From contig JAZHDD010000067.1 in the NCBI GenBank assembly GCA_036541255.1, forward strand, positions 1 to 64,000: a stretch of DNA of 64,000 nt, given 5' to 3'. The position numbers and the translations under genes are program-made. This document shows, piece by piece, positions 1 to 7,787 of the stretch. The stretch's first letter is position 1; the number at the start of each line of letters is the position of its first letter. Source of the DNA: Paucidesulfovibrio sp036541255 (GTDB lineage Bacteria > Desulfobacterota > Desulfovibrionia > Desulfovibrionales > Desulfovibrionaceae). The notes beneath the pieces are model-generated. The model made no database searches, was not told where the DNA came from, and was given only the letters and a program-made list of their open reading frames with translations.

Positions 1-1
1 C

Positions 2-112
2 ATCGCCTACAACACTTATATTGCCCGGACCATCACCAGCCTGCCCCTGCTTCTGGGCAAGGATGTGATCATGGGCGCTGTCGTTTCCGATTCCACGGGA
101 TTCGACGTATAG
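2..112 (+). CDS. C-terminal end of an unidentified protein (partial)
   Basis: An open frame enters from the left edge and ends at a TAG six bases before the next gene starts. Only 37 residues are visible (IAYNTYIARTITSLPLLLGK, then a short tail ending in FDV). The residues are moderately hydrophobic and show no diagnostic motif. The tight spacing suggests co-transcription with the GT39-like glycosyltransferase, so a role in glycan or lipid-linked sugar transfer is possible, but this is context only. I do not recognise the family. Confidence 0.5.
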   Translation: MAYNTYIARTITSLPLLLGKDVIMGAVVSDSTGFDV

Positions 113-118
113 GACACG

Positions 119-1714
119 ATGAACTCTCTTCGCAACTCCCTTGAATCCTCTCCTGGCCTGTGGGCCGCACTGATCATTTTCATCACCATGGCGGTTCGTA
201 TCGCCTATGTCGCCACCGGGCAGGTCACCCTAGTGCAGGATGAGGCCCAATACTGGGACTGGACCCGCAATCTTCAGCTTACCTACTATTCCAAAGGTCC
301 GCTGATCGCCTGGATCATCGCCTTCTGGACAAAAATATTCGGCAATACGGAACTGGGCGTACGCTTCGGCTCCATCTTCGGGTCAAGCCTGACACAGATA
401 GTGCTTTACCTTGGCATTGCACGGCTCTGGAAACGCCCGGATACGGCTCTCTGGACCCTGCTCATCTACAACACCACTATTCTGTTCGGCGGCCTGAGCA
501 TTCTCATGACCACGGACAATCCCTTTACCTTGACCTGGACCTGCTGCCTATTCCTGCTCTACCTCGGGTCCCGTCCCAAGCCCGGTGAAAATGCTGCCTG
601 GACCCCTTTTTTGCTGCTCGGCGTTGTCTTCGGCATCGGGGTACTGGCCAAATACACCATGCTCGGCTTCATCGGCCTTGCCGGTTTTTACTGGCTCGGC
701 TTGTTACGCCTGCGCGCCTGCCCCCGCGGCTTTTTTCCCAAACTTGCCGCAGGCCTCGCATTGGGATTGTTTCTCGGATTTTTGCCGACCCTGCTCTGGA
801 ACATTCAAAACGATTTTGTCGGTTACAAGCATGTGCTGCACCTTATTGGCGCTTCCGGGTCAGCATCCACGCAACTCCTGCACCTCAAGCGCGTTCCCGA
901 GCATCTTCTGGCCCAGATCGGCCTGGTCACGCCCTGGTGGCTGGTCCTGATGTTCATGGGCTGCATCCGGGCCATTCGCATAGCCTTTTCCCGCCACGCT
1001 CCCAAAGACATCGAGGAGATCGAGCGCCGCAAGCGCAACCTGCTCCTCGTCGTCCTCTTCCTGCCTGTCTGGCTGTTTTTCTTTCTCTGGAGCTTTCACG
1101 CCAAGATCATGCCCAACTGGACCACGGTCAGTTACGTTGCAGGGTGCATCCTTGCGGCCCAGGCCATGACCCGCATCTTTTCTCGCCCCCTGCATGGTTT
1201 TGCCTGGCGTCAGTTTTGGCCGGCGCTGTCCGTGTTGCTTTTTTTGTTCATGCACACGGCGCAGCTGCTACCACTGCCCGAATCCATGGACCCGACACGC
1301 CGCGTCAAAGGTTGGGACCAACTCGGAGAAATCATCGAGAAGCATCGCCTTTCCGACTTTGAAAATCCGGACAAGGTTTTTCTTTTCAGCAATCTCTACG
1401 ACATGACCGCGGCTTTGGCGTTCTATGTACCCGGCCAGCCCCGGACCTATTGCGGCTGGGTGGATTCACGGCGCATGAATCAATACGACCTCTGGCCCGG
1501 CCCGGACAAGGACAAGACCGGCTGGGACGCCATCTACGTCTACAAGGACTATGATGACCGGCCTTCCAATGAGGTTCAGCGCATGTTTTCCAGCATTTCC
1601 GATCCGATCTATGTCCAGACGGAATTCAACGAACGCCCTGCCCGCCGCTTCACCCTTTTCCTGTGCAAGGGGTATAATGGCTATTGGCCCAAACGAGATA
1701 ATCATAAATTTTAA
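119..1714 (+). CDS. GT39/ArnT-like membrane glycosyltransferase
   Basis: A 531-residue polytopic membrane protein. The first membrane segment is at about residues 14-33. It is followed by a periplasmic-loop acidic pair (D41-E42 in VQDEAQYWDW) and then YSKGPL, the arrangement of the PMT_2/ArnT family, where the Asp after the first helix is catalytic. Several further hydrophobic segments follow, and a soluble domain occupies roughly the last 150 residues. Family members move a sugar from a polyprenyl-phosphate donor to lipid A, protein or other acceptors on the outer face of the inner membrane. Donor and acceptor cannot be read from the sequence. An AGGA lies just before the ATG. It is closely coupled to the preceding partial gene and followed by a clear terminator. 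Confidence 0.8.
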   Translation: MNSLRNSLESSPGLWAALIIFITMAVRIAYVATGQVTLVQDEAQYWDWTRNLQLTYYSKGPLIAWIIAFWTKIFGNTELGVRFGSIFGSSLTQIVLYLGIARLWKRPDTALWTLLIYNTTILFGGLSILMTTDNPFTLTWTCCLFLLYLGSRPKPGENAAWTPFLLLGVVFGIGVLAKYTMLGFIGLAGFYWLGLLRLRACPRGFFPKLAAGLALGLFLGFLPTLLWNIQNDFVGYKHVLHLIGASGSASTQLLHLKRVPEHLLAQIGLVTPWWLVLMFMGCIRAIRIAFSRHAPKDIEEIERRKRNLLLVVLFLPVWLFFFLWSFHAKIMPNWTTVSYVAGCILAAQAMTRIFSRPLHGFAWRQFWPALSVLLFLFMHTAQLLPLPESMDPTRRVKGWDQLGEIIEKHRLSDFENPDKVFLFSNLYDMTAALAFYVPGQPRTYCGWVDSRRMNQYDLWPGPDKDKTGWDAIYVYKDYDDRPSNEVQRMFSSISDPIYVQTEFNERPARRFTLFLCKGYNGYWPKRDNHKF

Positions 1715-1741
1715 TTTTCTTTTTTGACGCTTTTTCCCGTC

Positions 1742-1777
1742 GGACTCTGCAACCTTGCGGAGTCCTTTTCTTTCCTT
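1742..1777 (+). terminator. Rho-independent terminator after the GT39 gene
   Basis: The stem GGACTC/GAGTCC, extended by GC/GC around a short loop, is followed by TTTTCTTTCCTT. It sits 27 bases after the GT39 stop codon. Confidence 0.8.
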
Positions 1778-1792
1778 AAGTCTAGATTTTTT

Positions 1793-1872
1793 TACGACAT
1801 CTTAGGACATCTTTGACAATCTGTGACGATTTATGACAAATGATGTACAACCCAAGACAGCATGGGACATAT
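1793..1872 (+). repeat. Helically phased GACA direct-repeat array (operator-like)
   Basis: GAC cores begin at 1796, 1806, 1815, 1825, 1835, 1856 and 1866, with a variant GTAC at 1845. Successive spacing is 9 to 11 bases, so all copies face one side of the helix. The commonest form is GACAT or GACAA preceded by T or G. The array fills the space directly upstream of the excisionase-like HTH gene and runs into its ribosome-binding region. This pattern suits cooperative binding by an oligomerising HTH protein, possibly the adjacent gene product (inference). Confidence 0.6.
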
Positions 1873-1877
1873 GAGTC

Positions 1878-2129
1878 ATGACAGACACGCCGAAAGCACC
1901 GGTTTTGCTCACGGTACGCGAAGTCGCAGACATGCTGCGGGTTCATCAGCGTACGGCTTACCGGTTGATTACCAAAGGCGACATCAAGGCCATTCGCATC
2001 GGCGGCCAATGGCGGGTTACTGAACAGGCTTTGCTTGAATTCATCGAATCCGGCTGGAAGGTGGCGGCCATGAACCAGCCGAAGAAGGGAAAGGGACCGC
2101 AGCAGTTGCGGCTTCCCTTTGACGAATGA
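1878..2129 (+). CDS. Excisionase-family helix-turn-helix DNA-binding protein
   Basis: An 83-residue protein. Residues 10-58 are a MerR/excisionase-type winged HTH (LLTVREVADMLRVHQRTAYR, then KGDIKAIRIGGQWRV), the fold of small DNA-bending proteins such as phage Xis and many orphan regulators. No integrase is nearby, so a regulatory role is more likely than excision. The 80 bases upstream carry about eight phased GACA repeats, which points to self-binding (inference). The Shine-Dalgarno is weak (GGGA about 11 bases upstream) and lies inside that array. Its stop overlaps the leader of the next gene, so the two are probably one transcript. Confidence 0.75.
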   Translation: MTDTPKAPVLLTVREVADMLRVHQRTAYRLITKGDIKAIRIGGQWRVTEQALLEFIESGWKVAAMNQPKKGKGPQQLRLPFDE

Positions 2130-2140
2130 GGAGCAGTACG

Positions 2141-2542
2141 ATGGAAAGGGAGAGCACCGGCATGGAACGACACAGGGTTGAAAACCTCGACCTGCCCAAT
2201 GACCACGGCAACAAGATTCGCCTGACAGGCGAGGTCGTGGCTGAGGACATGCATTTCAATGACGCCACGGGCATGCTTACCGTGGAAAAATTGTACGACG
2301 CGGGCGGAGGTCGTCTCGCCTACGCCGCCATTTCCGCTGTGGACGACAGGCGCGACCGTCGGGCCTATGTCATCGAGGAAAAGGATGATCGCTGCATTGT
2401 TTCCAACGGCTCCGTTGCCATGGATCTGAATACTTCCGACCTGCTCCACCTGCTTTCCCTGGCCGTGACCGAATCGGAACGCAACGCGGTCATGGAGACC
2501 AGAATAGAGAACATCCGCCGGAAGTTGGCTGCCAACGCCTGA
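2141..2542 (+). CDS. Conserved hypothetical protein, 133 aa
   Basis: I do not recognise this family. The start at 2141 is preferred over an in-frame ATG at 2126 because GAGGAGC lies about 7 bases before it and the upstream ATG overlaps the stop region of the HTH gene. The product is soluble and charged, without a signal peptide or membrane segment. It has a beta-rich N-terminal half (KIRLTGEVVAEDMHFN) and an alpha-helical C-terminus (LHLLSLAVTESERNAVMETR). It is probably co-transcribed with the HTH regulator. Confidence 0.7.
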   Translation: MERESTGMERHRVENLDLPNDHGNKIRLTGEVVAEDMHFNDATGMLTVEKLYDAGGGRLAYAAISAVDDRRDRRAYVIEEKDDRCIVSNGSVAMDLNTSDLLHLLSLAVTESERNAVMETRIENIRRKLAANA

Positions 2543-2565
2543 GCTTTTTCGTTACACCAAGAAAA

Positions 2566-2587
2566 GGGGCCGAATGGCCCCTTTTTT
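2566..2587. terminator. Bidirectional terminator between the hypothetical gene and pfk
   Basis: GGGGCC-GAAT-GGCCCC, with AAAA before and TTTTTT after, so it has a U-tract on both strands. It lies between the convergent stops at 2542 and 2586. Confidence 0.85.
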
Positions 2588-3935
2588 ATTTGTCCTTTGC
2601 CGAGGTCAACGCCCCCAGGCAATGATGCAGCTCCTGGCCTGTGGATTCCACTACGGCGCGCCAGAAGTCGGAATGCACGTTCACGGTCTTGCGTCTCCGT
2701 GTCACCAGATGCAGGGGCAGGTGAACATAGCGCGCCTGGAGCTGCGAAACCACCATGCCGGTTTTTCCGGCCATGGCCGCGTGCACGGCGTGTTGGCCCA
2801 AAAAGCCGCAATAGACGCGGTCATTAGCGTTGGCCGGCACGGAGCGGATAATATAGCTCGGATCAATGAATTTCATGCTCACCTTGAGATTCCGCTCCGT
2901 AAAGTACTGCTTCATGCGGGTTTGCAGCAAATCGCAGATATCGCAGAGCACGGGATTACCCGATGCATCGGTCTGCCCGGACGAACCGCAGAATTCCTGT
3001 CCGGCGCCTTCGGCGCAAACGATCACCACGTGACCACGTTCATCGAGCCGTTTTTCCATTTCCGGCAACAGGCCGTGTTCCCCCTCCAGGGCAAAGGGAC
3101 ACTCCGGAATGAGAACGAAATTGACTTCCTTGAGCGCCAGCGCTGCCTGCGCCGCAATAAAGCCCGACTCTCGGCCCATGAGTTTGACTAGGCCGATGCC
3201 TTTATAGGCGCCCGTGGCTTCGACGTGCGCACACTGGATGGCCTCGGTGGCCTTTTCAACGGCAGTGTCGAATCCGAACGATTTGGTGATGAAACTGATG
3301 TCATTGTCGATGGTCTTGGGCACCCCGATCACCGCGATCTTCAAACCTCTTTTGGTCACTTCGGCAACAATGCTCTGGGCGGCCCGCATGGTACCGTCTC
3401 CGCCGATGATGAACAGGGCATTGATATTCATACGTTCCAGCGTGTCCACAATGGCTTCGGGGTCCTGTGGTCCTCGAGAAGACCCGAGCATGGTGCCACC
3501 GAACTGGTGGATGGAGGAGACGTTTTCCGGGGTCAGCAGCATCGGTTCGTGGCCATACTTGTCGATGAACCCCTGGAGGCCGAAACGGATGCCGAGCACG
3601 GACTGGACATTGTAATTGTGGTGCGCGGCCAGAACAATAGCGCGGATCACGTCGTTGATGCCCGGGCATAGACCGCCGCATGTGACGATGGCGCAACGCG
3701 TCTTGGACGGATCGAAATACAGGAAATCCCTGGGTCCGGCTTTTTCCATCCGGACCGAGCCGTTCTTCCCTGTGGTTATGTCGTGATCATCACCCAAGTC
3801 CTCGTCAGTGAGGTTGATGACGTACTCCTCGCAATGCTCGACATAACGGCAGTAGGAAAGAGAGGTTTTGACCTTTGCCGGGCCCAGGGAAGGAATGGAC
3901 GTATCCAGGATTTTTTTTGCTTTGGCGACAGACAT
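2586..3935 (-). CDS. pfkA: 6-phosphofructokinase, long (plant/spirochaete-like) type
   Basis: 449 residues, longer than the roughly 320 of the classic bacterial enzyme. It phosphorylates fructose 6-phosphate in the cytoplasmic glycolytic pathway. GGLCPG at 87-92 is the phosphate-donor loop and PKTIDND at 206-212 carries the catalytic Asp. GGDGT at 178-182 has Gly at the position that in PPi-dependent enzymes is Asp, favouring ATP. The Lys in PKTIDND is otherwise typical of PPi enzymes, and this mixed signature is that of the long ATP-PFK group. The start at 3935 is preceded by GGAG at good spacing. Phosphoryl donor identity remains partly open. Confidence 0.85.
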   Translation of the reverse strand: MSVAKAKKILDTSIPSLGPAKVKTSLSYCRYVEHCEEYVINLTDEDLGDDHDITTGKNGSVRMEKAGPRDFLYFDPSKTRCAIVTCGGLCPGINDVIRAIVLAAHHNYNVQSVLGIRFGLQGFIDKYGHEPMLLTPENVSSIHQFGGTMLGSSRGPQDPEAIVDTLERMNINALFIIGGDGTMRAAQSIVAEVTKRGLKIAVIGVPKTIDNDISFITKSFGFDTAVEKATEAIQCAHVEATGAYKGIGLVKLMGRESGFIAAQAALALKEVNFVLIPECPFALEGEHGLLPEMEKRLDERGHVVIVCAEGAGQEFCGSSGQTDASGNPVLCDICDLLQTRMKQYFTERNLKVSMKFIDPSYIIRSVPANANDRVYCGFLGQHAVHAAMAGKTGMVVSQLQARYVHLPLHLVTRRRKTVNVHSDFWRAVVESTGQELHHCLGALTSAKDK

Positions 3936-4126
3936 GCTGCTCTCCATGCGATGCGGGGTTTTCTGCTTTCTGACGATAGACCATGCCCAAGGGAGAGTAA
4001 AGCGGCCGACATGAAAACGCAAAACAACAGAATTGATCACGCCCTGCTCAAGACGCAAAAATAACAGCAACAAAATGCAAACAACTACAAGCAGCTGTTT
4101 TTGAACAAAAAATATTTACGTCAGAC

Positions 4127-5122
4127 TTATAGCCACGAAGATATTTGTGGCTCGGGAAGACTTGCGGCTGCCTCTTCCAAGTCTTTGAGCGAAGCCACGG
4201 CAGCACCGACTTGAGCCACAACCACGCCTGCAGCGTAATTGGCAAAGACGCAGGACGTGAGCAGGTCAAGTCCGCTCGACAGCCCCAAGGCGAGCGTGGC
4301 GATCACGGTGTCGCCCGCACCGGTTACATCAAAGACCTTGCGTGCAAAGGTCGGGATATGATCGACCTTGTGGCGCGAGGAAAACAGGGCCATGCCTTGC
4401 CCCCCCAGGGTGATCAACAGATGGCGGCACTTCAGGCGGTCGAAAATAGCCTGTCCCGCCTTGATGATCTCTTCACGGTTATTCACGGGAAGATGCGCGC
4501 CTTCGCTTGCTTCCTTGGCGTTGGGCGTGAGCAGATCAACCTCTTGATAGAGATCATAGTTCTTAGTTTTAGGGTCCACAAGCACCAGGGGGGGGTGATC
4601 CATGGTCTTGAGAAGCTTATCGAAACGCAGCATGAACTGCGGCGAGAGCACACCTTTTCCATAATCGGAAAGGATCACCACCCGCTTTCCAGGCAGCGCC
4701 TGCGCGATCAAGGGGAACAAAGCGTCGTAATCCTGATCCAGCAACGGCGTGATCTCTTCGCGGTCAACACGCACAACTTGTTGATTATGCGCTATTATTC
4801 TTGTCTTGACGGTGGTCGGCCTGGTGGGAACGCAATGCAGCCGGGAATCAATGGAGGCCTCGGCGCAATGACCGGAAAGACAGGCGGCATGTTCATCGTC
4901 GCCCGTGATCGCCACAAGGGTGGGAACCCCTCCCAACGCCGCGATATTGCGAGCAACATTGCCTGCGCCGCCCAGCAAGGACTCCTCTCGCGTGACCGCC
5001 ACTACAGGAACCGGCGCTTCAGGCGAAATACGATCAACCGTGCCCACCAAATAATGGTCCAGCATCAGATCGCCTATGATCAAAACCTCATGCCCGGCAA
5101 GCTCCGCGATGCGTTCTCTCAT
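4127..5122 (-). CDS. D-glycero-beta-D-manno-heptose-7-phosphate kinase (kinase domain only)
   Basis: A 331-residue PfkB/ribokinase-fold protein. It has LIIGDLMLDHYLVG at the N-terminus, the substrate loop LLGGAGNVARN at 49-59, and the catalytic TGAGDT at 267-272 with D271 as the expected base. This matches the RfaE/HldE first domain, which makes heptose 1,7-bisphosphate for ADP-heptose in the LPS inner core. The cytidylyl/adenylyltransferase domain of bifunctional HldE is absent, so this would be an HldA-type single-domain enzyme. A longer in-frame extension to 5242 exists but has weaker family agreement. It lies downstream of parB. Confidence 0.85.
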   Translation of the reverse strand: MRERIAELAGHEVLIIGDLMLDHYLVGTVDRISPEAPVPVVAVTREESLLGGAGNVARNIAALGGVPTLVAITGDDEHAACLSGHCAEASIDSRLHCVPTRPTTVKTRIIAHNQQVVRVDREEITPLLDQDYDALFPLIAQALPGKRVVILSDYGKGVLSPQFMLRFDKLLKTMDHPPLVLVDPKTKNYDLYQEVDLLTPNAKEASEGAHLPVNNREEIIKAGQAIFDRLKCRHLLITLGGQGMALFSSRHKVDHIPTFARKVFDVTGAGDTVIATLALGLSSGLDLLTSCVFANYAAGVVVAQVGAAVASLKDLEEAAASLPEPQISSWL

Positions 5123-5277
5123 ATCTGTCTCTATTCCCTGTTCTTTCACTATTATTACACTTCGTATCACAGCTCTGATGCGTGCGCTAAAGACGGTTTC
5201 GCAACACAGCTGCCACTCAAGATCATACTTTTGCTCACCCAATGGAGCATGTCTTTGTGTCCTTCAGCCCGGAATTC

Positions 5278-5301
5278 GGCTGATCATCAATATGATCAGC
5301 C
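5278..5301 (-). terminator. Perfect 10-bp hairpin at the parB 3' end
   Basis: GGCTGATCAT - CAAT - ATGATCAGCC is a perfect inverted repeat beginning at the parB stop codon. There is no T-tract on the minus strand, so it may be a weak terminator, a transcript-stabilising stem or a processing site before the heptose kinase gene. Confidence 0.5.
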
Positions 5302-6209
5302 TAGTTCGCCCCAATCCGGGCCAGCAATTCTTCAAGGTCATCCCAGGAGGAGAATGGCAGGCTCAATTTGCCCCGGCCATCATCGCCTTTGAGCACCACC
5401 TTTCGGCCCAAGGCCTTGCGCAATCGCTGTTCGATCTCCAACAAACGGGAATCCTTGGCGCTGCGCTTGCCTGATGAGCGCTTTTCCGTTGTGCCTGTCC
5501 CCGATGCAGGTTCGAAATCGGGAAAGAGTCCATGATCTTTCCAATAGGTGGCCAGAGCTTCCGCCTGTCGGACAGACAAGCCGTCCGCGACGATCCGCTC
5601 ATGCAACTGCGCTGCCGCCTGTTCATCGCCCACAGCCATGATCGCCCGGCCATGACCCGCCGTGATCAGGCCCTGCTGGATATCGGTCTGCACGGGTTTG
5701 GCCAGATTGAGCAGGCGCATGGAATTGGCCAAAGCGGAACGACTCTTGCCCATGCTCTTGGCCAACTCTTCCTGGTTCAGCCCGAATTGCTCCATGAGCT
5801 GCTTGTAGCCCAGGGCCTCTTCAATGGCATTGAGGTCTTCGCGCTGAAGATTTTCGATCAGGGCTATGGCAAGACTTTCCTGGTCGCTCATTTCCCGCAC
5901 AAGAGCGGGAATGGAACGCAGGCCAGCCATCTTGGACGCGCGCAAGCGGCGCTCGCCCGCGACCAGCTCATATTTGCCGCCCGCCAAGGGCCGCACAAGA
6001 ACGGGCTGTAATACGCCCTGGCTCTTGATGCTCGCGGCCAGATCCTGCAATCCCTGCTCCGAGAATTCCGCACGGGGCTGGCTGGGGTTGGGCTGCACTT
6101 GATGAAGGGGTAATTCCTTCACCTCCGCCGGGTTCACCGACTCCTGGGGCCGCGTTCCGCCCAAGAGGGCATCCAGTCCGCGTCCAAGTCCACGTGCACC
6201 TGCAGTCAT
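5301..6209 (-). CDS. parB: Chromosome-partitioning protein ParB
   Basis: 302 residues. The N-terminal GLGRGLDALLGG is the ParA-interaction motif. GERRLRA at 85-91 and ENLQREDLN at 119-127 belong to the CTP-binding ParB fold. A helix-turn-helix at about 145-165 reads parS, and the C-terminal region from about 250 is the dimerisation domain. The protein spreads as a CTP-dependent clamp from parS and works with ParA to segregate the origin. Two parS sites lie at 7637-7699. parB is separated from parA by a gene on the opposite strand, which is unusual, so the two par genes are not one simple transcript here. Confidence 0.95.
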   Translation of the reverse strand: MTAGARGLGRGLDALLGGTRPQESVNPAEVKELPLHQVQPNPSQPRAEFSEQGLQDLAASIKSQGVLQPVLVRPLAGGKYELVAGERRLRASKMAGLRSIPALVREMSDQESLAIALIENLQREDLNAIEEALGYKQLMEQFGLNQEELAKSMGKSRSALANSMRLLNLAKPVQTDIQQGLITAGHGRAIMAVGDEQAAAQLHERIVADGLSVRQAEALATYWKDHGLFPDFEPASGTGTTEKRSSGKRSAKDSRLLEIEQRLRKALGRKVVLKGDDGRGKLSLPFSSWDDLEELLARIGAN

Positions 6210-6302
6210 ATTTTTCTCCTCCCTCTCTGGCGTAATCCCGGCCTTGCCGCTGTGGGATTCGGCGTATATATTGCCTCGACCCTACAACAAGGAGCACTGA
6301 GA

Positions 6303-6740
6303 ATGAGCCAGGATCAGATTACAGAACTCTTCGACAAGGAAGGCAACTGCATCGGCGCATTGCTGACGGCCGAGGCATGGCTTTCCATCAAGCCCGTCCT
6401 GGCAAAGGAATTCGGTCTTTTCCCTGACACGGCTGTCGCCGTAAAGCCTGAACCCCTTTCAGAATGGGAAAACCTGCTTGCCTATTGGGACTTTCCTTAT
6501 CCACCAGATTACGACGTCCACTGCGAGGCCTGCGGCAACCACACAGAAGACTGGTCCAAGGATGATCCCCGTCTTTTCCGGCTCCGGGCGGCCAGCCTTT
6601 CCGGACTGGTAACGTTCCTGTGCCAGAAGTGCCAGGCACGCATCATCAAAAAGCACTTCAAGGACGAAATCCTTGCGGAAACGCATCCCTTTCAACCCGA
6701 GAAAGATCCTGTCAAAGAAGCGCGCTACCAGAAACCGTAG
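6303..6740 (+). CDS. Conserved hypothetical protein with two CxxC pairs, between parB and parA
   Basis: A 145-residue soluble protein. The start at 6303 has AAGGAG upstream. C-E-A-C near residue 77 and C-Q-K-C near residue 113 form two CxxC knuckles spaced like a zinc ribbon or treble clef, so metal binding is likely. I recognise no functional family. It is transcribed against the flanking parA and parB genes and followed by a hairpin terminator. A link to segregation rests on position only. Confidence 0.75.
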   Translation: MSQDQITELFDKEGNCIGALLTAEAWLSIKPVLAKEFGLFPDTAVAVKPEPLSEWENLLAYWDFPYPPDYDVHCEACGNHTEDWSKDDPRLFRLRAASLSGLVTFLCQKCQARIIKKHFKDEILAETHPFQPEKDPVKEARYQKP

Positions 6741-6749
6741 ACTAACACG

Positions 6750-6771
6750 GGGCGGCTTTGGCCGCCCTTTT
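6750..6771 (+). terminator. Terminator between the zinc-ribbon gene and parA
   Basis: GGGCGGC - TTTG - GCCGCCC followed by TTTT. It sits between the convergent stops of the zinc-ribbon gene and parA, and may act in both directions. Confidence 0.8.
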
Positions 6772-6793
6772 CCCCGCCTCCGCTGTCACCCGC

Positions 6794-7561
6794 TCAACTT
6801 GTCCGGCTGTTTTCCACTTCCTGCGCCAGATGCAGGTAGGCTTCCGAGCCCTTGGATTTGATGTCATACGTGATCACGGGCTTACCAAAGCTCGGGGCCT
6901 CGGAAAGACGCACATTGCGAGGCACAATGGTCTCGAAAAGGTGCTGGGGAAAAGCGCGTCTCACTTCGTTCTTGACCTGCCAGGACAGGCGGTTGCGCGA
7001 ATCGTACATGGTCAGAACCACGCCAAGCAGCGCAAGGCCAGGGTTGAGACGCTTGCGCACCAGCTCATACGTCATGAGCAGTTGGGCAATCCCCTCCAAG
7101 GCATAATATTCGCACTGCAACGGCACCAGCAGTTCCCTTGCGGCGCACAGAGCATTGACGGTCAAAATGCCCAGGGACGGCGGGCAGTCGATCAAAATAT
7201 AATCATAGTCCTCGTCAAGCTGCTCCACCAAATCGCGAACGTAGTATTCCCGGCCGATCTTGTCGGCCAGCTCGACTTCGGCTCCGGCCATGTCCGGCGT
7301 GCCCGGCAACAGGGAAAGATACGGAATTTGTGTTTCGCAAATTGCCTTGCGCACGTTTTCCGGGTTGAACAGAACGGTGTAGATATTTTCACGCTGATCA
7401 CTGGGATAAAAACCCAGGCCGCTGGAAGCATTGCCCTGGGGATCGCAATCCACCAAAAGAACCTTTTTTTCCATCACCGCCAGCGAAGCGCCAAGATTGA
7501 CCGCTGTCGTGGTCTTGCCCACCCCGCCCTTCTGGTTCGCCATCACGATTATTCTCGCCAC
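6794..7561 (-). CDS. parA: Chromosome-partitioning ATPase ParA (Soj)
   Basis: 255 residues. The deviant Walker A KGGVGKTT is at 11-18, and DCDPQGN follows at 38-44. IDCPPSLG is the Walker B region. This is the compact chromosomal ParA/Soj type with no N-terminal DNA-binding extension. ATP-bound dimers coat the nucleoid and are stimulated to hydrolyse ATP by ParB, moving ParB-parS complexes. Two parS palindromes lie 76 and 123 bases upstream of its start. parB is not directly downstream as in most par operons. Confidence 0.95.
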   Translation of the reverse strand: MARIIVMANQKGGVGKTTTAVNLGASLAVMEKKVLLVDCDPQGNASSGLGFYPSDQRENIYTVLFNPENVRKAICETQIPYLSLLPGTPDMAGAEVELADKIGREYYVRDLVEQLDEDYDYILIDCPPSLGILTVNALCAARELLVPLQCEYYALEGIAQLLMTYELVRKRLNPGLALLGVVLTMYDSRNRLSWQVKNEVRRAFPQHLFETIVPRNVRLSEAPSFGKPVITYDIKSKGSEAYLHLAQEVENSRTS

Positions 7562-7636
7562 AGGTCAACCCCCTGGATGTGCATGGTTGGTAGCAGGAAG
7601 AGCCGCAGCCCAACGGGCCGCATACTGTTGCCCTTT

Positions 7637-7652
7637 TGTTTCACGTGAAACG
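7637..7652. promoter_or_regulatory. parS site 1
   Basis: TGTTTCACGTGAAACG matches the canonical 16-bp palindrome TGTTTCACGTGAAACA in 15 of 16 positions. It lies upstream of parA. Confidence 0.93.
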
Positions 7653-7683
7653 CATCGGTCATACAGTTCGAAATACGAAGCGT

Positions 7684-7699
7684 TGTTTCACGTGAAACA
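7684..7699. promoter_or_regulatory. parS site 2
   Basis: TGTTTCACGTGAAACA is an exact match to the ParB-binding palindrome, 47 bases after the first site. The pair lies between parA and the epimerase gene. Confidence 0.95.
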
Positions 7700-7748
7700 A
7701 TTCAAAGTCTGGAAAGGTGGTAAAACGGAAAGGGAAAGAAAGCAAGAA

Positions 7749-7774
7749 CGGGAAGGCGGAAAAGCGCCTTCCCG
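7749..7774 (-). terminator. Terminator after the epimerase gene
   Basis: CGGGAAGGC and GCCTTCCCG form the stem around a GG-AAAA-GC loop. On the minus strand a T-rich stretch follows. It lies 14 bases past the epimerase stop. Confidence 0.7.
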
Positions 7775-7787
7775 TGATGGAAAAGAG

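Noticed and set aside
1793..1872. Phased repeats as a CRISPR array
   Set aside because: Units are about 10 bases with no distinct spacers and no cas genes.
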